From assembly GCA_045627405.1 (NCBI GenBank), contig JAZQNP010000086.1:1-64000 (forward strand): a DNA stretch of 64,000 nt, read 5' to 3'. This stretch comes from Firm-04 sp045627405 (GTDB taxonomy: Bacteria; Bacillota; Clostridia; Oscillospirales; Ruminococcaceae). Positions 17,703 to 24,347 of the stretch are shown here, piece by piece. The notes beneath the pieces were generated by a model that worked only from the letters and a program-made list of their open reading frames with translations, searched no databases and had not been told where the DNA came from. A program made the translations under genes and the position numbers. How positions within the stretch are numbered: position 1 is the stretch's first letter; every line of letters starts with the position of its first letter.

Positions 17703-19019
17703 TCAGATTGTGAATTCTGCGTATTCATCCGGAACAGTTTCCTGCTCCTCCAAAGCAGTTTCCGCATAGGCAAAGCTGTCAGAGCCAAGCAGATCTGCGA
17801 CGCTCTGCGAAGGATTCTGCTGGACAATATCCAGCACCTCAATGAAGTCACGGATTACCTCTCGCGGCGTCAGGTTGCTGTCTGCACCGATGCGTCCGTA
17901 CTCAATCCGGATAAAGCTGTCCATATCCTCTGCCGTGACAATCTGTGTGTAATCGTAAAGCACGGCATGAATCTCTGCCAGCTTTTCCACCAAAATACGC
18001 ATCTCCGCATACCCCAGTGCCGTCAGATGAATGACCGGCTGATTCAGGTTGACCTGCCCTGCCGCATATTTTCCGTCAGACAGCCGCGACCGCAGTGCCT
18101 CATAGCTGAACACGCCCCGCCGCGGATCTTCCATGCTCTGCGGTGTGCCGCACAGGATGATCCCCAGATATTCTGCCTTGCCCTGCATCGTGTCATTGTA
18201 CATGGTCAGGATTTTTTCATAGTTCTTCTCGCGCGTCACGCTCTGCGGAATCTTGTAAAGATTCACCAGCTCGTCCACCAGAACAATCAGACCCTGATAG
18301 CCCGCCTGCTTCAAGAACACTGCCAGCAGCTTGATGTATTCATACCAGTCGTCATCGCGGATGCAGATGTTCACGCCGAGATCGTTCTTCGCCTCGGTTT
18401 TTGTCTGATATTCGCCGCGGAACCACTTGATGACCTTTGCCTTTGTTTCGGTGTCGTCCTCTGCATAGGAGCGGTAATACAGCCGGAGGAGCGCGGCAAA
18501 ATCAAAGCCGTGTACCATCGTATTCAGTGAATCCACAACCGTGAAGATGCGTTTCTCCACCATGCTGTGAAAAGCCGGATCCGTCAGCGAAAGACCGCTC
18601 TCTGCGGCAGTCTGCGTCCGGACATTGTTGATCCAGCGATCGAGAATCAGCGGCAGCGCACCGCCGTCGGGCTTGGTCTTTGTTGAAAGATTCTGCACCA
18701 GTTCCTTATAGGTGGCAAGCCCCTGTCCGTTCGAGCCCTGCAAACGGCGTTCCGGCGATAAATCTGCATCGCAGACGGCAAAGCCCCTGTCCATCGCATA
18801 ATTGCGGATTGTTTGAAGCAGAAAGCTCTTGCCGCTGCCGTATTTTCCGCTGATAAAGCGAAATGCCGCGCCGCCGTCCGCTATGATGTTAATGTCATGG
18901 AGCAGTGCCTCGATCTCTTTTTCCCGTCCGACTGCAATATACTGCAACCCGATCCGCGGCACCACACCGCCCTGCAAAGCGTGAATCACGGCACCTGCCA
19001 TCCGTTTCGGAATTGTCAT
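17703..19019 (-). CDS. P-loop ATPase, DUF2791 / BrxC-BrxD family
   Basis: This 438-residue soluble ATP-binding protein has Walker A GKYGSGKS (58-65) and Walker B GLIVLVDE (243-250). The opening MAGAVIHALQGGVVPRIGLQYIAVGREKEI and the block ILCGTPQSMEDPRRGVFSYEALRSRL are typical of the DUF2791 family, which includes BrxD of type 2 BREX. Its ATG overlaps the TGA of the TerB-N gene by 4 bases (ATGA), so the two are translationally coupled. No PglX methylase or PglZ is nearby, so this is not a complete BREX locus. Confidence 0.87.
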   Translation of the reverse strand: MTIPKRMAGAVIHALQGGVVPRIGLQYIAVGREKEIEALLHDINIIADGGAAFRFISGKYGSGKSFLLQTIRNYAMDRGFAVCDADLSPERRLQGSNGQGLATYKELVQNLSTKTKPDGGALPLILDRWINNVRTQTAAESGLSLTDPAFHSMVEKRIFTVVDSLNTMVHGFDFAALLRLYYRSYAEDDTETKAKVIKWFRGEYQTKTEAKNDLGVNICIRDDDWYEYIKLLAVFLKQAGYQGLIVLVDELVNLYKIPQSVTREKNYEKILTMYNDTMQGKAEYLGIILCGTPQSMEDPRRGVFSYEALRSRLSDGKYAAGQVNLNQPVIHLTALGYAEMRILVEKLAEIHAVLYDYTQIVTAEDMDSFIRIEYGRIGADSNLTPREVIRDFIEVLDIVQQNPSQSVADLLGSDSFAYAETALEEQETVPDEYAEFTI

Positions 19020-20635
19020 GCTTCAAACATTCCTTTCAGTTCTTCTTCATAATCCGGCACAAGCTCCGGTGCATCGCCGTTCAGCTCCACAACCGTGTCT
19101 CCGAATGTGTCATACAGATTTTCATTGATTTCATCGACCAGAACAGAGAGCATATGCCCCTGTTCCAGCAAGGGCTGATAGGATTCACCGGTCAGCAGAC
19201 AGAGCAGCAGTGCCATCGCAGGGGCAGAAAGCGGTAGATCCGGCACGGCACCGGTTTCAGCCGCAGCTTCTGCATCCGGCTCCGCATCGTCTTCTCCGCT
19301 GAGCAGAACAGAAATCTGCGCATCATCCTCCGGCAGTGTCAGCATATCCGTCGTGTGGGCTGCGGCAGCACGGATCTCTTCCAGCTTCTTTGCATCCAGC
19401 TCAATCTTCGGTGCATTTGCCCGCGCTTTCTCTGCAAAATACGCTCCGATTGCCTCACGGATGACTTCGGCATCGCCTGTCGGCAGATCGCCCGCTTTCA
19501 GCGGATACTTGAATCCGATCTGATCGCGCATCAGCGAATCAAATGTGCGCAGAAACGCGCCGATCTTAACCGCATCGGGATGACTGCAATACCGCTCAAC
19601 CGCCCACTGCTCGCGATAACAGTGATAGACCGTCATCGGTGACAGGCGGACAGAATATTCCTTTTCCCCGCTTAGCACCGTGTCCTGTTTGGCATCATAG
19701 AAAACTGCACCCTCAAACAGCACATGCGATTCCCGCTTTGTCTCCCCGAACAGAAACACCGGATAGGAGTAATGCTTCTGCTCTGCATAATGCCGCATCA
19801 TCGCCTTGTATACCGCGTGTAACGCTGCGGCGGTGTCCTCCTTATGCTCTGCATAGAGCTTGGAATCCAGCAGCTTATATTTCGACAGCCAGTTCAGTGC
19901 GGACAAAACTGCCAGATCGGTATGCTTGGTGTGCCGCAGTAAAACTGCCAGCGCAATTTCTTTCGGATCGCGGGTGTCATAGGGAATGCCGTAATAGGCT
20001 GCATAATCGGGCATCCATCTCTGAACTGCCTTTTTCAGTGCCGGATGCGCCGCACCGTAATCCTCTGCCAGTCTGAGCAGACGTTCCCTGCCCTCCTGCG
20101 GCGACGGCACGCCGATCTGATTCAGAATCTCATAGGCATACAGCATCAGATAGGCAGTCTCCGTGGCAGGCTTCCCGCCAAGCTTATATCGCGTTCGCCA
20201 TGTGAAATAGCAGCGCAGCTCAGCATCTTTCAGATTGTAATACATCGGAAGACTGCGCGTGCAGCTGACATACGCATCATACGAATCGGTGAAATCGACC
20301 ATGTATCTGCCCTGCTGGCAGAACAACGCTTCCATTGTCCGCTGTCCCGTCACCGAATAGCCGGAGATTGTGCGCATCTGGCGAATCTCCTTCGGCACCT
20401 CTTCAAAATGGTGCGACGGAAGCTGGATCCAGCCTTCGCTGTCCCGTGTGTACGGCTGAACACGGCTCGGTGTGCGGCGGACAGCCGACCTGCTTCTCAC
20501 GGGTGTACCGCGCCGCGGCTGGGATTTCCTCGGCTGCGGTCTGCGCGGCGGAGCTTTCGGCGGCGGAATCTGCTCGTCCAGATATGTGATCGCAGCCGTT
20601 GCCAGCAAATTGCGCAGCAGTTTGGACAGATCCAT
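19016..20635 (-). CDS. TerB-N / TerB-C domain protein
   Basis: This is a 539-residue cytosolic protein. After a short hydrophobic stretch comes a Pro/Arg-rich segment (about 24-60), then a TerB-N-like domain recognised by PMYYNLKDAELRCYFTWR (about 131-148) and the following AYLMLYAYEILNQIGV. The acidic C-terminal region ends with LVDEINENLYDTFGDTVVE, the pattern of TerB-C. Proteins of this architecture were described in tellurite-resistance-related stress gene neighbourhoods. AAAGGAGGCTGTGAC selects the start. It is the first gene of a leftward operon with the ATPase. The biochemical role is unknown. Confidence 0.83.
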   Translation of the reverse strand: MDLSKLLRNLLATAAITYLDEQIPPPKAPPRRPQPRKSQPRRGTPVRSRSAVRRTPSRVQPYTRDSEGWIQLPSHHFEEVPKEIRQMRTISGYSVTGQRTMEALFCQQGRYMVDFTDSYDAYVSCTRSLPMYYNLKDAELRCYFTWRTRYKLGGKPATETAYLMLYAYEILNQIGVPSPQEGRERLLRLAEDYGAAHPALKKAVQRWMPDYAAYYGIPYDTRDPKEIALAVLLRHTKHTDLAVLSALNWLSKYKLLDSKLYAEHKEDTAAALHAVYKAMMRHYAEQKHYSYPVFLFGETKRESHVLFEGAVFYDAKQDTVLSGEKEYSVRLSPMTVYHCYREQWAVERYCSHPDAVKIGAFLRTFDSLMRDQIGFKYPLKAGDLPTGDAEVIREAIGAYFAEKARANAPKIELDAKKLEEIRAAAAHTTDMLTLPEDDAQISVLLSGEDDAEPDAEAAAETGAVPDLPLSAPAMALLLCLLTGESYQPLLEQGHMLSVLVDEINENLYDTFGDTVVELNGDAPELVPDYEEELKGMFEA

Positions 20636-20678
20636 GTCACAGCCTCCTTTCTTCGGCATCCCATAACTCATCTATTAT

Positions 20679-20707
20679 ATTATACTGCATTTCCGTCCGT
20701 TTTGCAA
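20679..20707 (-). promoter_or_regulatory. Promoter of the TerB-N operon
   Basis: On the minus strand, TTGCAA (20707-20702) and TATAAT (20684-20679) are 17 bases apart. The start codon lies about 44 bases downstream of the -10. Confidence 0.75.
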
Positions 20708-20725
20708 TGGGCTTGTGAAAGAAAT

Positions 20726-20754
20726 TTGCACTTTTCAAAAAAACATGGTATAAT
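20726..20754 (+). promoter_or_regulatory. Promoter of the TetM-NYN fusion gene
   Basis: TTGCAC (20726-20731) and TATAAT (20749-20754) are 17 bases apart. The promoter is divergent from, and 18 bases away from, the -35 of the TerB-N operon promoter. Confidence 0.78.
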
Positions 20755-20826
20755 GACAGTACAATCTGATTGCATCCGTGCGCAATATGCGTGTCAAGAT
20801 GACACAGGAAGAAAGGAGGGATCGCC

Positions 20827-23394
20827 GTGAAACAGCTTACAATCGGACTGATGGCGCATGTGGACTCAGGCAAGACGACGCTTGCAGAGGCACTGCTCTA
20901 CCGCACCGGAGAAATCCGGAAGCTCGGAAGAGTGGACCACGGTGACACCTGGCTCGACACCAGCGCAATCGAAAAAAGCCGCGGCATTACCGTGTTTGCA
21001 CATCAGGCTTCGTTCACTGCGGGTGATGCACAGATCACGCTGCTCGATACGCCCGGCCACGTTGATTTCTCAGCCGAAACCGAGCGCACGATGCAAGTGC
21101 TGGACTATGCAATCCTCGTCATCAGCGGCACGGACGGCGTGCAAAGCCACACCAGAACGCTCTGGAAGCTGCTGGAACGCTATCAGGTTCCGGTCATTCT
21201 CTTCATCAATAAAATGGACCTCTCCCAGCGCAGCGAAACCGCACTCATGCAGGAATTGCAGGGAAGACTGTCCCCAGCCTGTGTACAGTTCGACACAGAT
21301 CCGGAGAGCCTCTGCGAAAATGCTGCCGCCTGCTCCGAAGCGATGATGGAAGCATATTTTGCAGGCGGCGAAATCACCTCTGACATGCTTCAAACGGCGA
21401 TCACAAAGCGGGAAATTTTCCCCTGCTGCTTTGGCTCTGCCCGAACGCTCAAAGGGGTGGACACGCTGCTGCAAATCCTCTCTGATGACACAAAAGAACC
21501 GGCGCGGACAGCGGGATTTAGTGCCAGTGTCTTCAAAATCTCCGTAGACGCAAAAGGCAGCCGTCTGACCTATCTCAAACTGCGCGGCGGCACACTTCAC
21601 AGCCGCGATGAGCTGACCTATATCGGTGCGGACAGACAGCCGCACACCGAAAAGATCACAGGCATCCGCTTATATTCCGGCGCGAAATACATCTCCGCGG
21701 AAACCGCCGAGGCAGGTGCTGTCTGTGCTGTCACCGGACTGACTGCCGCCTATGCCGGCATGGGCATCGGTGAAACACCGGACGCCGTTGGTACCGCGCT
21801 GACACCGGTCATGCAGTACCGAGTTTTGCTGCCGGATCATGTCTCCCCTGCTGCGGCACTGACACAGATGCAGCTCCTTGAAGCCGAAGATCCGCAGCTG
21901 CATGTGACATGGAACGCGCAGCTTCGCTCAGTCTTTGTACAGCTTATGGGTGCTGTGCAGCTCGAAGTGCTGTCACAGCAGATTGAAGAACGGTTCGGCT
22001 ATGCGGTTTCGTTTGACAGCGGCAGTGTCACCTACCGCGAAACCATCCGGGAAACAGTGGAAGGCATCGGGCATTACGAACCGCTGCGACACTATGCCGA
22101 GGTGCATCTGCTGATGACGCCGCTCCCCGCAGGCAGCGGTCTGCAATTTGAAACGCAATGCAGCGAGGATGTCCTCGACCGCAACTGGCAAAGACTGATT
22201 CTCACGCATTTGCAGGAAAAAACACATATCGGCGTGCTGACCGGCTCTCCCGTCACGGATATGAAAATTACGCTCGTCAGCGGCAGAGCACACCTCAAAC
22301 ACACCGAAGGCGGTGACTTCCGGCAGGCAACCTACCGCGCAGTGCGGCAAGGGCTTCGCTCAGCGGAATCTGTCCTCTTGGAGCCGTATTATGATTTCAC
22401 ACTGGAATTGCCAGCCGACTGCATCGGAAGAGCGATGACCGATCTTCCGCAGCGAAACGGCAGCTTCTCCCCGCCCGAAATCCTCGGAGATACCGCAGTC
22501 ATCACAGGCAGCGCACCGGTCGCTGCCATGAACAGCTATGCCGCGGAGGTTTTAAGCTACACCAAAGGGCAGGGCAATCTGATGCTCTCTGTCAGCGGAT
22601 ACCGCCCCTGCCACAATCCGGAGGAAGTCATCGAACGCATCGGATACAATGCGGACAGTGACACCGAAAACAGCGCAGATTCTGTCTTTTGCGCGCACGG
22701 AGCGGGCTTTCTTGTTGGCTGGCAGGAGGTACCAATGTACATGCATCTGCCCGCCGTACTGCCGCATCGCTATGACTTTGCAGAGGAAGTCACTGCGCCG
22801 GAGCCGCAGCCGCGCCAAAGCGCGCTCCCAAATGCGAGCGATGATGAGCTGATGGCAATTTATGAACGAACCTACGGAAAAATTCAGCGCGATGAGCGAA
22901 AAGCCATGCGCAGAAACAAAGCCGCAGAATCGCTCGATACCAGCAGTGTACAAGTTCCCGACGCACCCAAAACAGAGTATCTGCTCGTGGACGGTTACAA
23001 TATCATCTTTGCCTGGGATTCTCTGAAAGCACTGGCGGCGGAATCGCTTGACTATGCACGCGAAAGGTTAATCCATCTGCTGATGAACTATCAGGGATAC
23101 CGGAAATGTGAGCTGATTCTCGTGTTTGACGCATACAAATGCAAAGGTCACGGTGAAGAAATCAAACAGCACGGCAATATCAAAATCGTTTATACAAAGG
23201 AAGCGGAAACCGCAGATTCCTATATTGAGCGCGTTTCCAAGACGCTGATTCAGGGCAACCGCGTCCGCGTTGCAACCTCCGACGCTCTGGAACAGCTCAT
23301 CATCCTCGGAAACGGTGCCATGCGCATCTCCGCAAGGGAATTTGAAGCGGAAATGCACGCAGTTGAAGCAGAAATCCGATCGCATCTGCATTAA
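20827..23394 (+). CDS. TetM-like translational GTPase fused to a NYN (YacP/Rae1-type) ribonuclease domain
   Basis: The first 640 or so residues of this 855-residue protein form an EF-G-like ribosomal-protection GTPase: G1 HVDSGKTT (11-18), RGIT (52-55), DTPGH (74-78) and NKMD (128-131), followed by domains II-V. After a charged linker, residues 717-855 form a NYN nuclease domain with LVDGYNIIF, LVFDAY, EAETADSYIE and VATSD, which retain the expected acidic residues. YacP/Rae1 is an A-site-dependent mRNA endonuclease in Bacillus subtilis. The fusion therefore suggests a factor that binds the ribosome and cuts mRNA. Tetracycline protection is possible but not shown. GAAAGGAGGGATCGCC precedes the start; no leader-peptide attenuator is evident. 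Confidence 0.9.
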   Translation: MKQLTIGLMAHVDSGKTTLAEALLYRTGEIRKLGRVDHGDTWLDTSAIEKSRGITVFAHQASFTAGDAQITLLDTPGHVDFSAETERTMQVLDYAILVISGTDGVQSHTRTLWKLLERYQVPVILFINKMDLSQRSETALMQELQGRLSPACVQFDTDPESLCENAAACSEAMMEAYFAGGEITSDMLQTAITKREIFPCCFGSARTLKGVDTLLQILSDDTKEPARTAGFSASVFKISVDAKGSRLTYLKLRGGTLHSRDELTYIGADRQPHTEKITGIRLYSGAKYISAETAEAGAVCAVTGLTAAYAGMGIGETPDAVGTALTPVMQYRVLLPDHVSPAAALTQMQLLEAEDPQLHVTWNAQLRSVFVQLMGAVQLEVLSQQIEERFGYAVSFDSGSVTYRETIRETVEGIGHYEPLRHYAEVHLLMTPLPAGSGLQFETQCSEDVLDRNWQRLILTHLQEKTHIGVLTGSPVTDMKITLVSGRAHLKHTEGGDFRQATYRAVRQGLRSAESVLLEPYYDFTLELPADCIGRAMTDLPQRNGSFSPPEILGDTAVITGSAPVAAMNSYAAEVLSYTKGQGNLMLSVSGYRPCHNPEEVIERIGYNADSDTENSADSVFCAHGAGFLVGWQEVPMYMHLPAVLPHRYDFAEEVTAPEPQPRQSALPNASDDELMAIYERTYGKIQRDERKAMRRNKAAESLDTSSVQVPDAPKTEYLLVDGYNIIFAWDSLKALAAESLDYARERLIHLLMNYQGYRKCELILVFDAYKCKGHGEEIKQHGNIKIVYTKEAETADSYIERVSKTLIQGNRVRVATSDALEQLIILGNGAMRISAREFEAEMHAVEAEIRSHLH

Positions 23395-23414
23395 ATCAGA
23401 AGCACATATAAAAA

Positions 23415-23455
23415 ACAGCCGGTATGCTCACTTGAAACATACCGGCTGACTTTTC
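23415..23455. terminator. Bidirectional intrinsic terminator
   Basis: AGCCGGTATG and CATACCGGCT form a perfect 10-bp stem (23417-23447). TTTTCTT follows on the plus strand, for the GTPase-NYN gene. A run of six T follows on the minus strand, where it would have terminated pckA before the insertion described at 23476-24401. Confidence 0.88.
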
Positions 23456-23475
23456 TTAATCAGTCTTACTTATTC

Positions 23476-23522
23476 AGCTTTGCCTCGATCTTGTCAAGTA
23501 CGCCGTAGAGTGCAGACGGGAT
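23476..23522. repeat. 47-bp direct repeat, distal copy (displaced pckA 3' end)
   Basis: It is identical over 47 bases to 24355-24401. On the minus strand it reads as the PEPCK C-terminal segment IPSALYGVLDKIEAKL, then N-K-stop. The stop codon of the XRE gene begins at the very next base (23523). Confidence 0.92.
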
Positions 23523-23744
23523 TCACTTTTTTGAATACGGCTTCTTGACATCCGTTCTGCCAAGCAGATAGTCCGTGCTTGTTTGCAGAATATCGGCAAG
23601 CTGGCTCAAAATTTCCAACGGAATGCCGCGCGTCCCGATTTCATAGCTGGAATATGTGCGCCGATTGATAAAAAGCATATCTGCCACCTGTTGCTGCGTG
23701 AGGTCGGCATCCTCGCGCATATCGCGGATTCGTTCATATCGCAC
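23523..23744 (-). CDS. XRE-family helix-turn-helix regulator
   Basis: This 73-residue Cro/C1-type repressor-like protein has a clear HTH (LTQQQVADMLFINRRTYSSYE) followed by the common tail ILQTSTDYLLGRTDV. A GTG start at 23744 follows GGGGTGT. It is divergent from the SHOCT membrane protein gene, with TGTGGCAT direct repeats between them that could be its operators. Its stop codon abuts the direct repeat that bounds the cassette, so its last residues may have been set by the insertion. Confidence 0.88.
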   Translation of the reverse strand: MRYERIRDMREDADLTQQQVADMLFINRRTYSSYEIGTRGIPLEILSQLADILQTSTDYLLGRTDVKKPYSKK

Positions 23745-23763
23745 AAATCACACCCCTATTTTT

Positions 23764-23772
23764 ATTATAGCA
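23764..23772 (-). promoter_or_regulatory. Extended -10 promoter of the XRE gene
   Basis: The minus strand shows TGCTATAAT, a perfect extended -10, with no good -35. It sits about 20 bases before the GTG start. Confidence 0.6.
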
Positions 23773-23782
23773 TGGTACGATT

Positions 23783-23815
23783 TGTGGCATTGACTTTTGG
23801 CTCAAAATGTGGCAT
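23783..23815. promoter_or_regulatory. Possible operator: two TGTGGCAT direct repeats
   Basis: TGTGGCAT occurs at 23783-23790 and 23808-23815, with 25 bases from start to start, flanking the spacer of the rightward promoter. An XRE autoregulatory site is plausible but not demonstrated. Confidence 0.4.
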
Positions 23816-23818
23816 AAT
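23790..23818 (+). promoter_or_regulatory. Promoter of the SHOCT membrane protein gene
   Basis: TTGACT (23790-23795) and CATAAT (23813-23818) are 17 bases apart. Confidence 0.7.
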
Positions 23819-23866
23819 AATAATATACATTCTATTGGGTGCTTTATGCTTTGAAAAGGAGTTTTT

Positions 23867-24292
23867 ATGGATCCGTTTAAAAATGCCGGAAAGAAACTGA
23901 GATACTTCGTACTTGTTCTGTTTGGATTATCGGCATTCATCGCATGTGTGGTAGTTTATATTTGCCTGTATATCTATCTGCACAATGATGGAAAAGACAG
24001 GGAATTACCGCTGCTCGGTATAGGTATTGGCATTGTGATTGTGCTTGTTGGCTATCTGAGTTGTTTCTTTTTATATTCCTATGCGGAACTATGCGAAAAT
24101 GTGGCGAAAATCGCGCAGCGCGTAGAATGTACGCAGACGTCTTTGCAAGTTTCCAGCGACGCGCCTAAGCCGCAACAGAGCACACCGGATCAACTCCGTG
24201 TACTAAGAGCCTTACTAGATGAGGGTAAAATTACACAAGCAGAATACGATGCCTCAGAAGAATATGCACGCAAAAATGAACTGTTAAAATAA
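23867..24292 (+). CDS. Small membrane protein with C-terminal SHOCT domain
   Basis: The 141-residue protein has two transmembrane helices (about 12-36 and 49-70). A cytoplasmic segment follows, then a SHOCT-like helical hairpin (QLRVLRALLDEGKITQAEYDASEE, about 109-132). SHOCT modules are short C-terminal oligomerisation elements in many small membrane proteins. AAAAGGAG lies 5 bases before the ATG. It is the second gene of the cassette, is AT-richer than its neighbours, and has its own terminator. Function is unknown. Confidence 0.82.
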   Translation: MDPFKNAGKKLRYFVLVLFGLSAFIACVVVYICLYIYLHNDGKDRELPLLGIGIGIVIVLVGYLSCFFLYSYAELCENVAKIAQRVECTQTSLQVSSDAPKPQQSTPDQLRVLRALLDEGKITQAEYDASEEYARKNELLK

Positions 24293-24331
24293 AAAATCCC
24301 CGCCGCGATATTGCACGCAGCGGGGATTTTT
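24292..24331. terminator. Bidirectional intrinsic terminator between SHOCT gene and pckA
   Basis: AAAAATCCCCGC and GCGGGGATTTTT form a perfect 12-bp stem with T-tracts in both directions. It now serves both the SHOCT gene and pckA, whose stop codon is 17 bases away. Confidence 0.9.
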
Positions 24332-24347
24332 CTGTTTATGAGGAAAA

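Noticed and set aside
17703..19019. A complete BREX phage-exclusion locus
   Set aside because: Only a BrxD-like ATPase and a distant Lhr-like helicase are present; no PglX methylase, PglZ or other core component occurs in the window.
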